Shown one piece after another: positions 7,469 to 18,257 of a DNA stretch of 64,000 bases. The position numbers and the translations under genes were made by a program. The DNA is from Dyella acidiphila (GTDB lineage Bacteria > Pseudomonadota > Gammaproteobacteria > Xanthomonadales > Rhodanobacteraceae). The stretch is taken from the NCBI RefSeq assembly GCF_014863405.1, contig NZ_JACZZA010000007.1, forward strand, positions 1-64,000. The letters are read 5' to 3'. The notes under the pieces are model-generated. The model made no database searches. It saw only the letters and a program-made list of their open reading frames with translations, and was not told where the DNA came from. How positions within the stretch are numbered: the first letter of the stretch is position 1; each line of letters starts with the position of its first letter.

Positions 7469-7531
7469 GTTTTAGATTGTCGCCGCTCGGCTTCCCGCTG
7501 CCGACCGGGTTTTGCAAGGCCGCCAATCCTA

Positions 7532-9228
<1,697 letters not shown>

Positions 9229-9286
9229 TTATCGCCGTGTGGCCTGCGCCATCGCAACGCGGCGAGCTCCGCTGCCGGTCGCGCGC

Positions 9287-9862
9287 TCAGGCCGCTTTGC
9301 GGCGGCCGCGGCCCAGCCACCATGCCATCACGGCGCCGGCCAGCAGCCAGCCGATCAGCTGCTCGACCAGGGCTGCCCAGGTAAAGCTGCCGGGGAAGCG
9401 GTACCAGTTCCAGTACGGCACCAGCAGGCTGAGCCAGGCGAATACCGGCGCCACCACGGCAATCAACAGGCGCTGGCCGAAGCTGAAAGCGGCCAGCCCC
9501 ATCACCACGGCCAGGGCCAGCGCGGACAGGGTATCGGAGGCCCATTGGCGTGCCAGCGCGCCGCCCATGCGGGTCATGTCTTCGCCCTGCGGCAGGTACA
9601 CCACCAGCGCGTAGGGCGATACGGCTGCCTTTTGGGCGTAGGCGGCCTTGCTGGCGGGGTCGTTCCAGTGATGCGGGTCGAGCGAGGGCAGCAGGTAGAC
9701 GCCGGGCTGGGGCCCCAGGCCTTCGTGCAGGCTGTTGAGTACGGTGTCTTCGTGGGCGGGCTGGTTGATGCCGATGTTGCCCAGGCCCAAGGCCATATGG
9801 GCGGCGGCGCCCCAGAGGAACATCACGATGCCGCCGAATATGGCGGCGATGAGTATGCGCAT
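9287..9862 (-). CDS. Conserved membrane protein of unknown function
   Basis: The protein has 191 residues. A first hydrophobic helix (residues ~3-25) is followed by a periplasmic-looking loop of ~80 residues rich in P, H and D. Three more helices lie at ~112-130, 133-150 and 163-182, and the tail is basic (GRGRRKAA). A GGGAGGG site precedes the ATG. No catalytic motif is visible. It sits 91 bases upstream of serS in the same direction but is probably transcribed separately. Confidence 0.7.
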   Translation of the reverse strand: MRILIAAIFGGIVMFLWGAAAHMALGLGNIGINQPAHEDTVLNSLHEGLGPQPGVYLLPSLDPHHWNDPASKAAYAQKAAVSPYALVVYLPQGEDMTRMGGALARQWASDTLSALALAVVMGLAAFSFGQRLLIAVVAPVFAWLSLLVPYWNWYRFPGSFTWAALVEQLIGWLLAGAVMAWWLGRGRRKAA

Positions 9863-9988
9863 GGCCCTACCCTCCCCGGTCGGATGCTTGGGGAAATCTA
9901 GGCTTGGGGTTGGGGTGGTGGCAAGTGCGGGGGCAGATGGTGGGGCGTGCGTGTTTGCTGATGCCCGGGCCTTGGCCTTCGCCAGGCG

Positions 9989-11605
9989 TCAATCACTCAC
10001 CAATGTTCCCGGCGAATAAAGCCGCTTCGGCCATACAAGGATGGTCAGATCGCCGCGTGGTCCCGGCGCTGTGAGCCGGCGTTGCGGTGGACCCCATTGG
10101 CGGATGACGCCGGCTTCGCATTGCGCGGGGTCCGGGCAGATTTCTCCGTCGTTGCCGAGGATCACGAAGAAATCGTGCTGATCGGCGGGCATGTCTTGCG
10201 GGGTGATCCAGTACCGCGAAGCTTGCTGGTGTTGAGTGCTCACCTGGCCGGTAGCGGGATCGAAGCGGATCGGCCGAATGACCACGCGTCCCCGGCTGTA
10301 CCACGTCACGGCATTGGCCTGCGCGCCCCAATAGGCGCCATAGCCATAGGTGAGGTGTTCGCGTTGCAGCAGTTCGGTGAGCGGTTTAACGGTGCGCACC
10401 AGCGACAGGTCGCCTTGCGCGATGGTTTGCAGCGATCGCTCCATCTGCAGCACGCCGCTGATCGCAATGACCGTGCCCCACGCCATTGCCGTGCGCGCGA
10501 ATGACAGCGACGTGCTCCAGCATGCACTGCTCGCCACGATCACCGGCACCAGGAAGTACGCGTTGATCATGAAGTGCATGGCGCTGAAGCCAGCGGGCGT
10601 GGGGCCGATGACGGCACCGGCGGCGGTGCCGGCGATGGAGAGTGCGAAGCTCAGCACCATCCACGATCGCTCGCCCGATAGCGCACGCCAGCCGGCCAGC
10701 AGCCGCAGGCTGGCCCAGCCAAGCAGCACGATGACCAGCACCAGCCCAACCAGGATGGCGCTGCTGTTTTCCAGATCGCGCGAGGGCCACGGCGCAAAGG
10801 CCATGCCGAGCGAGCGCAGCGTCCATGCGGCGTTCTGGCCGAGGGTGTGGATGTCCGGTCGTTGCAGCGGATAGCCCGGCAGAAACAGCAGCAGATGCAG
10901 CACGCGCGTGCGTGCCAGCAATGCGGTCAGCAACCACAACGCACTCGCCGCTGCGAAGAACCGGCGCTGCGCGCGCGGAGCGCTTACGGCGAGCACTAGC
11001 GAACTGAGCAGCGCCGGCAGGATAAAGGCCGCCATGGACCATGGATCCGACAAGCCGACTATCAGCGCCGCCACGCAGGCGCCGGCCATCCAGCCAAGTC
11101 GGCGCACACGCAGACCGCGCCAGGCCAGCAGCCAGCCGACCAGGCACCAGATCATGGAACTGTTGTGGGTGATTGGATGCCCCAGCAAACCGGCCGGCCC
11201 GATGGCCAGGTAATTGGGACATACCAGCAGCGCAAACACCGCTGCGCCCACCCATCGGCGCTCGGTAAGGCGGATCACCAGATAAGCCGTCAGCGCGGCG
11301 CAGAGCAGAAACACCACCCAGCCCGATACGACGAGCACGAAGGGTGTGTCGCCTACCGTCGCGTAGAGCAGCCAATACCAGGGCAGCAGAGAGAACACCC
11401 AGTTGTCGGTGGTGTAGATCCAGCTCGCCAGAAAGGCCCATCCGTGCCTCGCCACACCATCCCTGAGCATGGCAACGTTGACCACGTCGGGATCCACGAA
11501 CCAAGTGGCCATGACGGAGCGGTAAGTCAGCAGCAGCCCTGCCGCTGCCAGCACGGCGAGCATGGTCCATGCGAATACGCGGTAGCCCGGCGCCGACCTT
11601 TCCAT
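9989..11605 (-). CDS. Polytopic membrane protein resembling glycosyltransferase-type (GT-C-like) proteins
   Basis: The protein has 538 residues. About ten transmembrane helices cover the first ~400 residues, and a soluble C-terminal domain of ~120 residues ends IWTMN-free in LVWPKRLYSPGTLVSD. A first periplasmic loop contains FVDPD, reminiscent of the acidic loop of GT-C lipid-linked sugar transferases, but this is only a resemblance. I chose ATG 11605 because AAGGAG lies six bases before it; the frame stays open 41 codons further upstream without a ribosome site. No neighbours hint at its pathway. Confidence 0.65.
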   Translation of the reverse strand: MERSAPGYRVFAWTMLAVLAAAGLLLTYRSVMATWFVDPDVVNVAMLRDGVARHGWAFLASWIYTTDNWVFSLLPWYWLLYATVGDTPFVLVVSGWVVFLLCAALTAYLVIRLTERRWVGAAVFALLVCPNYLAIGPAGLLGHPITHNSSMIWCLVGWLLAWRGLRVRRLGWMAGACVAALIVGLSDPWSMAAFILPALLSSLVLAVSAPRAQRRFFAAASALWLLTALLARTRVLHLLLFLPGYPLQRPDIHTLGQNAAWTLRSLGMAFAPWPSRDLENSSAILVGLVLVIVLLGWASLRLLAGWRALSGERSWMVLSFALSIAGTAAGAVIGPTPAGFSAMHFMINAYFLVPVIVASSACWSTSLSFARTAMAWGTVIAISGVLQMERSLQTIAQGDLSLVRTVKPLTELLQREHLTYGYGAYWGAQANAVTWYSRGRVVIRPIRFDPATGQVSTQHQQASRYWITPQDMPADQHDFFVILGNDGEICPDPAQCEAGVIRQWGPPQRRLTAPGPRGDLTILVWPKRLYSPGTLVSD

Positions 11606-11752
11606 GTCCCGCTCCTTGATGACGATTGGCGAGGTGGTGTGGGCGAAAGCTCGCATCGCCACCCCGTGCGCGGGCATCTTCCATGGGGGCATGTGGTTGG
11701 TGCAAGCCGAGGGCTTGGCTGCGGGCATGAGGAGGCGCGTGCTATACGCAAG

Positions 11753-11800
11753 TACCCCTCACCGTCATTCTGGCGAAAGCCGGAATGACGATGAGGGGTA
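11753..11800. repeat. REP-like hairpin with GAAA loop
   Basis: Arms of 22 bases (11753-11774 and 11779-11800) pair with only two mismatches around a GAAA tetraloop. The core is the same GTCATTC-GGC / GCCGGAATGAC unit seen at 41143-41174 and, in another form, at 38121-38210. It lies downstream of the Sel1-repeat gene's neighbour and may act as a transcription barrier. Confidence 0.8.
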
Positions 11801-11840
11801 GTAAGGATCGCGTCAGCTTGCCGGTTTGGCGCCGCGCGAT

Positions 11841-12851
11841 TTACGGCGCCGTCACTGAACGCGCAGGTGCATCGCGCTCCACCTGCCCTTTGAGATCGGC
11901 CAATTGCGCCGTCGACAACTGCGTGGCTGCTGTAGACATGTAATCGGTCACATGCTGCAGCTGCCGCTTGCTGTCCATGCGCTCGGCGAGCGCCAGCTGA
12001 TACCAACCTTTGGCCGCGTCGTGCTCGATGCCTACACCTTTCACATACGCAATACCCATCGCGTAGTGCCCGGTCATCTCGTTCGCTGCAAGCGCCTTGC
12101 GTGCCAGCACCACACCGCGGGCGCCATCTACCGGTACACCGTATTCGCCGGTGAGGTAGAACGTGGCCAGTTCGCCGGCTGCATTGGTATTGCCGCCATC
12201 AGCCGCAGTCTGCAACCAATGCGCGCCCTGGACGACGTCTTTATGGCCAAGGTTGCCGGTGAGATAGAGGCCGCCGAGTATGGATTGGGCCTGCGTATCG
12301 CCTTTTTGCGAGGCGAGCAGCAGCCAGTGTTCCGCGGCGGCCGGGTCTTTGGTGGCACCCATCTGGCCGGAAAGACTCAGCATGGCCAGCAGCTCCATAC
12401 CTTTGGTCGAGCCTTTGTCAGCGGCTTTTTGGGCCCAGTTTGCAGCGTTATTGCCTTGCTCGCTGGAGAACATGCCGGTGACCATCATGGCGAAAGCCAT
12501 GTTCGCCATGCGATCGGGCACGGGATCGGCCTGAACGCTTTTTTGCATCCATGCGATGGCGCTGGATGCATCGCGCGTGACACCGACGCCGCCCATATAG
12601 GCACTGCCGAGCATCCACGCACCATCCGCATCGCCCTGCTCCGCCGCTTTGCGGAACCAGTCGGTGCCGGCGGCCTTGTCGGCCTCCACACCATCGTTTT
12701 GCAGGGCGCGGCCCAAGGCCACCTGGGCTTTCGCATTGCCTGCCGCGGCTTGCTGCCGCAGCGCATCGGGGATGCTCGAGGCATTGGCGAACGCGAAAGA
12801 AGTCGTTACAGCAAGCGCCATCAGCGCCAACACAACATGAGAGCGATGCAT
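11841..12851 (-). CDS. Secreted Sel1-repeat (TPR-like) protein
   Basis: The protein has 336 residues. A signal peptide (MHRSHVVLALMALAVTTSFAFA) is followed by repeated Sel1-like units of ~36 residues. Typical pieces are AAGNAKAQVALG, AEQGDADGAWMLGSAYMGG, ADKGSTKGMELLAM, SQKGDTQAQSILGGLY and ADGGNTNAAGELATFY. These alpha/alpha repeats serve as protein-protein interaction scaffolds. The start at 12851 is chosen because AGGG lies eight bases upstream; the GTG 15 bases earlier overlaps that site. It is likely periplasmic. Partner and role are unknown. Confidence 0.85.
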   Translation of the reverse strand: MHRSHVVLALMALAVTTSFAFANASSIPDALRQQAAAGNAKAQVALGRALQNDGVEADKAAGTDWFRKAAEQGDADGAWMLGSAYMGGVGVTRDASSAIAWMQKSVQADPVPDRMANMAFAMMVTGMFSSEQGNNAANWAQKAADKGSTKGMELLAMLSLSGQMGATKDPAAAEHWLLLASQKGDTQAQSILGGLYLTGNLGHKDVVQGAHWLQTAADGGNTNAAGELATFYLTGEYGVPVDGARGVVLARKALAANEMTGHYAMGIAYVKGVGIEHDAAKGWYQLALAERMDSKRQLQHVTDYMSTAATQLSTAQLADLKGQVERDAPARSVTAP

Positions 12852-13128
12852 AGCGTAATCCCTCACTCAAAAGCTTCGCTTGCGCGGACTGTACGCTTGA
12901 AAGCACATGCTGCCAAGCCATCATTTGCGCAGGAAATTCCTGTATTTATGGGCAAAATTTTGCGTTTGTATGGATGAATTTCACGCGCAAGTGCGCATAT
13001 TCCTGCGTGCAGGCGGCGGTGCGCATCAAGTCGAACGGCTTTCGGCCGATAAGCCGGTGTGAAACCAGGGAGCAGACGCCATCCGCGGTATTGCGGCCAC
13101 GGGCGTTCATTGTTTGGAGGAATGGCTT

Positions 13129-13416
13129 ATGAGTTACAAACAGCCCCCGCTTCAGCGCGGCATCAACCCGTTGAAGATGAATTGGCTATGGCGCCTGATC
13201 GGCGAAGCCACGCATGTCTCCATCGATGACATCGCCGCAGCGCTGGCCAATGCCGGTATGGAAGTGAGCCGGCAGCGCATGCAGGGGTGGTACAAGGCGG
13301 AGCACGAGGAAGGTTATTTTCCGCTGACCATCGCCGAGCTGGAACAGAACCTGCGCGTGCTCGCTGCAGCGCACGCTTCACCCTCGCCTGCGGAGCCGCA
13401 GGACGCTGCCAGCTGA
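13129..13416 (+). CDS. Small protein resembling one half of DUF1456/YehS
   Basis: The protein has 95 residues. The segment from MNWLWRLIGEA through IDDIAAALANAGMEVSRQR and ELEQNLRVLAAA resembles the helical unit of DUF1456 (YehS), of which typical members carry two copies; here there is one. The role of the family is not known. ATG 13129 follows GGAGG by eight bases; the TTG 15 bases earlier overlaps that site. It is alone on the plus strand between two minus-strand genes. Confidence 0.65.
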   Translation: MSYKQPPLQRGINPLKMNWLWRLIGEATHVSIDDIAAALANAGMEVSRQRMQGWYKAEHEEGYFPLTIAELEQNLRVLAAAHASPSPAEPQDAAS

Positions 13417-13447
13417 GTTTCAAAAACGACGGTCGACTGCCGCGATC

Positions 13448-13678
13448 TCACACCACTTCATCGGTAATGCGCACATGCGCGTTGGTGATGTGGAATCCGT
13501 ATTGGGCGATATCGTCGAGGCATTCGGTGCTGTCGAGCCCCAGTGTAGCTTGCCCTCGCACCACCTCTTGTGATCGGAATGGCGCCCACGGCGCAAACTT
13601 TGCGGGCAGGTTCGCACCCGCCGCATCCTCGGTCACACCAAATACACGGCCCGGTCCCCGAAAAATATAGACCTGCAT
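13448..13678 (-). CDS. Small conserved hypothetical protein
   Basis: The protein has 76 residues, beginning MQVYIFRGPGRVFGVTEDA and ending YGFHITNAHVRITDEVV. It is beta-rich with no signal or membrane segment. Start ATG 13678 has an AGGAG site seven bases upstream. I know of similar short proteins in Xanthomonadales but no function. It is convergent with the gene at 13129-13416, 32 bases away. Confidence 0.7.
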   Translation of the reverse strand: MQVYIFRGPGRVFGVTEDAAGANLPAKFAPWAPFRSQEVVRGQATLGLDSTECLDDIAQYGFHITNAHVRITDEVV

Positions 13679-13790
13679 CGCGTAACTCCTGACTGGATGG
13701 TCGATGGATTGCCGATGGCGCGCGTCAATCCTGGCGCCAGGTGATCGCCGGCAGTAAATTGTGCCGCTTCGCTTACGCAGGGTCCGAACT

Positions 13791-14216
13791 ATGCAAGATC
13801 CCATCATCGATGTCACGGACCAGCTGGATCAATACGCCATGGATGTGATCGGCAGCGGTCTCAATGCGTTCAACGATGAAAACACCGGCATCAACGATCG
13901 CCTGCCGCTGGGCGTGCTGGTGAAGGATCCGGCGAGCGGAAAAGTAGTCGGCGGCGTAACCGGCCGCACATCGCTGGGCCTGCTGTTTCTGGATGTGTTC
14001 TATCTGCCGAAGGAATACCGCCAGGCAGGCCTGGGCAGCCGCATTTTGCAGCTGGCAGAAAATGAAGGACGGCGCAGGGGTTGCTGCGCCGCCGTGCTGT
14101 ATACGATCAATTTTCAGGCGCCCGGTTTCTACGAGCGCCATGGCTGGCGCAGATTCGGCGAGATTCCCTGCCTGCCTCCCGGCACCAGCCGGATCTTCAT
14201 GACCAAGGATCTGTAA
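13791..14216 (+). CDS. GNAT-family N-acetyltransferase
   Basis: The protein has 141 residues. The core shows the GNAT layout: the strand LGLLFLDVFYLPKEYR, then the acetyl-CoA loop QAGLGSRILQLAENEGRRRG (Q/R-x-x-G-x-G/A). The late strand AAVLYTINFQAPGFYERHGW completes it, typical of small GNAT acetylases such as those labelled histone acetyltransferase HPA2-like. Acceptor is unknown. ATG 13791 is used; the GTG at 13761 has no better ribosome site. It is convergent with the beta-lactamase-like gene, 24 bases away. Confidence 0.85.
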   Translation: MQDPIIDVTDQLDQYAMDVIGSGLNAFNDENTGINDRLPLGVLVKDPASGKVVGGVTGRTSLGLLFLDVFYLPKEYRQAGLGSRILQLAENEGRRRGCCAAVLYTINFQAPGFYERHGWRRFGEIPCLPPGTSRIFMTKDL

Positions 14217-14240
14217 TCGGTTGCCGGCGAACGGACGCCC

Positions 14241-15368
14241 TCACGCATGTCCCGGGTGGCTGTTCGCGTAGTCCTTGTGCAGGAAATTCGATACGGGAAA
14301 GCAGGCCGGCGCCGTGGTGTTGCTCAACACGATGATGGTTTCGCCGGTGCGCGGAAAACTGCGCACATCGGTGCAGGCGCCGCTGGCGCCGCCGGCGTGT
14401 CCCCAGCGAAAGTCGCGCAGCAGGTGGCCGGGGCCATAATCGGTGGCAAAGAAGCCAAGGCCGAAGGCCATGCGATAGGTCTTGGTAGCTTGGGCGAATA
14501 GTGCCGGCGGCATCAGCTTGCCGGACTGCAAGGCGGTGACGAAGCGATACATGTCTCCGGCGGTGGATGCCTCGCCGCCAGCCGGAAAGCCGGGCAAGGT
14601 TTCGCAATCGAACAGCAGCTTGCCGTCGGCGCTGGTACCCGCATAGCCCACCGCGAGATCCGGCGTGCGGGTGGCGCAGTCGATAAAGCCGGTGTGATGC
14701 ATGCCGGCCGGCTCGAAGAGGTGCTTGCGCAAGTAAGTCTGGAAGTCTTCGCCGGAAGCGACTTCGACCATGCGGCCGAGCACCACAAACGCGTAGTTGC
14801 TATACAGAATTTGCGTGCCGGGCGTAAAAGCCGGTGGTTGCTGGTCGGCCAGCGCGACCATGTCGGCAACGCTGTGCACGTGCGCGCGATTGGCCTCATT
14901 CTCGTTGCCAAGCAGCGGCACATCGCTGGCGCCACTGGTATGCGTCAGCAGCTCGCGAACGGTAACGGTGGTGGCGAAACTGCGGTTGCGGTAATCCTTC
15001 AAGATGTCGCCTACATGCGTATCCAGCGACAGCCGTCCTGCGGCAATTTGCTGCCACACTGCCACGCTGGTGAACATCTTGCCCGCCGAGGCGAGATTGA
15101 AGCGGGTATCCAGCGTATTGGCATCGCCGTGTTTGGCGTCGCGTATGCCATAGGCCTTCTCGAACAGGATCTGTCCGTTCCTGGCGACCAGCACCACGCC
15201 GGAGAATTTGTGCTCTTGCGTCAGCCCCGAGGTAAAGCTGTCCAGCCGTGCCAGTGCGGGATCGTTGGCGCTTACGGGGCCGTCATCGGATTGCGCTAGC
15301 AGAGGTGTCGCCAGAGCGGCCAGCAGGACGGTGGCCATGCAACGGGTAAAGCAGCTGGCGGATCGCAT
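14241..15368 (-). CDS. Serine beta-lactamase-like (class C / Beta-lactamase family) hydrolase
   Basis: The protein has 375 residues and a signal peptide (about 25 residues, ending near LATPLLAQ). It has all three active-site boxes: SAGK (S-x-x-K, within NLASAGKMFTSV), YSN (Y-x-N, within ILYSNYAFVVLG) and HAG (H/K-x-G, within RWGHAGGASGA). Such proteins include AmpC, DD-peptidases and esterases (EstB-like); sequence by eye does not separate them. The ATG has a GGAG site. It is near a BlaI/M56 pair (16689-18631), but another gene lies between, so control by that pair is only possible. Confidence 0.85.
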   Translation of the reverse strand: MRSASCFTRCMATVLLAALATPLLAQSDDGPVSANDPALARLDSFTSGLTQEHKFSGVVLVARNGQILFEKAYGIRDAKHGDANTLDTRFNLASAGKMFTSVAVWQQIAAGRLSLDTHVGDILKDYRNRSFATTVTVRELLTHTSGASDVPLLGNENEANRAHVHSVADMVALADQQPPAFTPGTQILYSNYAFVVLGRMVEVASGEDFQTYLRKHLFEPAGMHHTGFIDCATRTPDLAVGYAGTSADGKLLFDCETLPGFPAGGEASTAGDMYRFVTALQSGKLMPPALFAQATKTYRMAFGLGFFATDYGPGHLLRDFRWGHAGGASGACTDVRSFPRTGETIIVLSNTTAPACFPVSNFLHKDYANSHPGHA

Positions 15369-15410
15369 GGCAGACGGCTCCGACGTGCGGCGGGGATGGG
15401 CGCCTGCAGA

Positions 15411-16559
15411 TTATCGGATGTTCGATTCCACCGGCAGGTGGCCGCTGCCATGTCGATACTCTGGCTCGCCAGCGGTGGCCTTGCTCACCAGCGTGGTGAA
15501 TGCCGCTTCGGTCTGCGCATCGGTGAAGTTGCAGTGCCCATCGCCAACCGGCGGCAGCACGGTGAGCAGCTTGTCGTCCCCTGCGGCATGGACCAGCTTG
15601 GGATAGCCATCATGAAATCGTGCAGGCACGGTTTGATCGAAGCTGTTCCACTGCATCACCAGCGGTACGGCAATGTGGCCGGTCAAAGTGGCGTTGCGCT
15701 GCACGTAGGCCATGGCCGCGGGCGAGCCGGCATAGCGATGCACTTTGCGATTGAAGTCAGCATCGTCGCCGAAGCCTTGGTAGACGGTGTTGCGGTTGTC
15801 TACCGGCATGCCGCCGGCACGCTTTTCCAGTTCGCGCAGAACCATGTAATAGAGCGACAACGACAGCGTGCCGGGCCGTTCCTGCAGGCGCTGTTCAAGG
15901 ATCGCAGCCTGCTGCGGATGCGCCTGCAGCGCCTTGTCAAAGACTTCCGGCGGAATAAAGGCCGGCGCATCGGGCGCGGTCAGGTCCGGCAGTACGCCGG
16001 GAATCAATGCATCGAAGGCCACCAGCGGCGTGAGGGCGCCATCGGCGATAATGTCGGCAGTCGAAACAGCAACACCGCAGGTGACCAGCGCGCCGGAATA
16101 GATATGCGGATAGCGCTCGATGGTGGCCAGCGTTTCCAGGCCGCCGAGCGAGAAGCCGTATACGTAAGTGTGCTTCGGATGCGCAAGGTTGTGCTCGAAA
16201 TAGTGGCGCAGCCGCTCGTTGTCGACGATGGCGTCGTCTACCGCCCAGCCCTGCGATGCGTATTGGCTCTGTGCAACCGCATAGCCCAGCTTGAGCAACA
16301 CGGATGTGGGTTCGGCGGCCCTCATCGGCGTGGTGATTTTCGCGCCCACAGGCTGGTAGCCGTGCATCAGCATCACCAGGTCGCCGTTCCAGTGGTCGGG
16401 GATATCGATGCGATACAGCGCGCCCTGCAGCGTGCCCGCGTGGGTGCCCGGCTGCAGCTCGGCCGCACGTACTGGCGCCAGGCCGATACCGATCGACACG
16501 GCCAGGCCAAAAACCATACAAATGCGGCGGAACATGGTGTAGTCGGCAATACGTGTCAT
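15411..16559 (-). CDS. Secreted alpha/beta hydrolase
   Basis: The protein has 382 residues and a signal peptide (hydrophobic ~10-31, ending APVRAAE). The nucleophile elbow is YGFSLGG (G-F-S-L-G). An HG oxyanion segment (MLMHGYQ) lies ahead of it, and the late aspartate/histidine region includes WNSFDQTVPARFHDGYP and GDGHCNF. The layout fits large periplasmic or extracellular esterases/peptidases. Substrate is unknown. ATG 16559 has GGAG seven bases upstream. It is followed in the same direction by the beta-lactamase-like gene 42 bases later, so both may be co-transcribed. Confidence 0.8.
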   Translation of the reverse strand: MTRIADYTMFRRICMVFGLAVSIGIGLAPVRAAELQPGTHAGTLQGALYRIDIPDHWNGDLVMLMHGYQPVGAKITTPMRAAEPTSVLLKLGYAVAQSQYASQGWAVDDAIVDNERLRHYFEHNLAHPKHTYVYGFSLGGLETLATIERYPHIYSGALVTCGVAVSTADIIADGALTPLVAFDALIPGVLPDLTAPDAPAFIPPEVFDKALQAHPQQAAILEQRLQERPGTLSLSLYYMVLRELEKRAGGMPVDNRNTVYQGFGDDADFNRKVHRYAGSPAAMAYVQRNATLTGHIAVPLVMQWNSFDQTVPARFHDGYPKLVHAAGDDKLLTVLPPVGDGHCNFTDAQTEAAFTTLVSKATAGEPEYRHGSGHLPVESNIR

Positions 16560-16640
16560 CTCATCACTCCAGCGGGCACAGGGGCATCGAGGTGGCCATT
16601 CGTGATGGCCACGGGGATCGGAGGGGTGCTAGGCGCCGGT

Positions 16641-16662
16641 CAGGTCTGCGGGGCCAGACCTG
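16641..16662 (-). terminator. Hairpin downstream of the M56 gene
   Basis: CAGGTCTG and CAGACCTG pair across a six-base loop, 26 bases after the M56 stop codon. There is no clear U tract, so this is a possible terminator or pause site only. Confidence 0.35.
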
Positions 16663-16688
16663 CCGGAGAGATCAGCGGTAAGCAAGGC

Positions 16689-18257
16689 TTAGCGGTGCCG
16701 GAAAGCGCTCACCAGGGTGCCGTGCTCATCCACCACCAGCGTGACAGTTTCCGAACCGTGCTGGCGCTTGACCAGGTAGACGTCGGAGCCGAACTGGCTG
16801 ACACCCTGGAACGTGTAGGACTCGACCGGCCCCAGCGCGGCGAGATATTGCTCTCTCGATGCCTTTTGCTGCTTGCGCACGAAGACCAGGTCGGGACTCA
16901 TGCCGGCACCGCTGTCGGGATCGCTGAGCAGCAGCTGCAAGGCCTTCTCGCTGCCGGGGAACGCCTTCTGCGCCTTGATGCGCGCGGCGAGCGCTGCGAG
17001 GGTCTGTTCGGCGGTGGCTTGATCGGTGCGCGGCCGGTTGAGGACTTCGTGTCCGTCTTTGTTCTGCGTGGCGACGAAGCGCAGGCCTCGGCCCTGAGCG
17101 TCGGTAACGAAGTGCACGGTGTCGTCCATGCCGTCCACGGCGAAGCGAGTCTGGTCGATCGGCACGAGATGGAGCGGCTTGGGCGCGGCGATCTGGCCAC
17201 TGACGCTCGCGATAAGGCCGTTGCCGTCACGCGTTACGGTGATCACCGACATCGGGCTGATCAGGTAGTAGCCGGTGTAGCGGTCCAGGATATCGCTGCT
17301 CAGCACGACCGGTGCATGGGCGTCGCGCTGGCCGGCGCTGGGCGGTGTGACCTGCGCGGCAAACGCCGCCATGCCCAGCGACACACAGATCAGCGCCGCT
17401 GCCGATGCACCCGCCCATTTGTTCGGCTTGCGCAGCATGTGCCGGATGCGCAATTCCAGGAACGAGGCGGAATCGGACATCGCCGGCACCACGCCGAGAC
17501 GGCTGGACTGACGTTGCCCGACCTCGATCAGCGTTTCGCAATACGCATCGATATCGTGGCCGCCGCGCAGCACACGGGCATCGCAGTCCACCTCGATGGC
17601 GCGACGCAGGCGGCTGAACTGCCACCACAGCAGCGGGTTCCACGGCATCAACGTCAACAGCAGCAAAGCGAAAGCGACTAGCTGCGGATCGCGTGCATGC
17701 AGATGCGAGCGCTCATGCGCGATAGTGCATTGCTGTTGCGCCTGGCCGGCTTGCAGCAGCCACACCGGCACCACGATGCGCGAACGTAGCAGGCCAATCA
17801 CCGCCGGGCCTGCATCCGGCGCGATCAAGATCGATTCGCCGCACAACTGCCCTGCTGCCCAGCCACGCTGGCGTCGTTGCAGCAGCAGGGAACTCAGCAC
17901 GAGCACCAGGCCCATCAAGGCCGACGCGGCGATCCAGCTGTCGCGCAGCAGCGTGTCGATGCGGGTGGAGGTGTCGTCGGGCTGCGCATCCCCAAACTCG
18001 AGCAGCGCTGCCGGCATCGCGATCGAGGTGGTATTGCGCAAGGCGATAGAGGCCGGTGCCGTGCTGGGCTTCAAGCCAGCAGGCAGGTGGATCGATACCG
18101 ATGCAATCACCGGCGGCAGCATCAGCGAGCCGACCAGCGCGGCCAGCCATAGCCAGCGTGTGGCAGCGCGGCGCACTTTTGCCGCACGTTCGGCCGTGAG
18201 CGCGGCGGCGCTCAGCATCAGGGCGACGAGTATGGCGTAGATCATCCAGGCGATCAT
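16689..18257 (-). CDS. BlaR1-like M56 membrane metallopeptidase without a penicillin-binding sensor
   Basis: The protein has 522 residues. Transmembrane helices at about 3-20, 34-52, 107-126 and 194-209 frame a zinc site HERSH (181-185) with a further acidic ligand in IEVDCD (221-226), the pattern of M56 (BlaR1/MecR1) peptidases. In BlaR1 the peptidase leads to BlaI cleavage. Here the C-terminal ~230 residues after a fifth helix (~275-295) lack S-x-x-K and K-T-G penicillin-binding boxes. They resemble instead a small DUF3471-like beta domain. The inducer is therefore probably not a beta-lactam. ATG 18257 overlaps the blaI stop by one base (coupling). Confidence 0.85.
   Translation of the reverse strand: MIAWMIYAILVALMLSAAALTAERAAKVRRAATRWLWLAALVGSLMLPPVIASVSIHLPAGLKPSTAPASIALRNTTSIAMPAALLEFGDAQPDDTSTRIDTLLRDSWIAASALMGLVLVLSSLLLQRRQRGWAAGQLCGESILIAPDAGPAVIGLLRSRIVVPVWLLQAGQAQQQCTIAHERSHLHARDPQLVAFALLLLTLMPWNPLLWWQFSRLRRAIEVDCDARVLRGGHDIDAYCETLIEVGQRQSSRLGVVPAMSDSASFLELRIRHMLRKPNKWAGASAAALICVSLGMAAFAAQVTPPSAGQRDAHAPVVLSSDILDRYTGYYLISPMSVITVTRDGNGLIASVSGQIAAPKPLHLVPIDQTRFAVDGMDDTVHFVTDAQGRGLRFVATQNKDGHEVLNRPRTDQATAEQTLAALAARIKAQKAFPGSEKALQLLLSDPDSGAGMSPDLVFVRKQQKASREQYLAALGPVESYTFQGVSQFGSDVYLVKRQHGSETVTLVVDEHGTLVSAFRHR

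Noticed and set aside
15396-17681. Open frame of 761 codons spanning the hydrolase and M56 genes in antisense
   Set aside because: Crosses two real genes and an intergenic hairpin; composition typical of a shadow.
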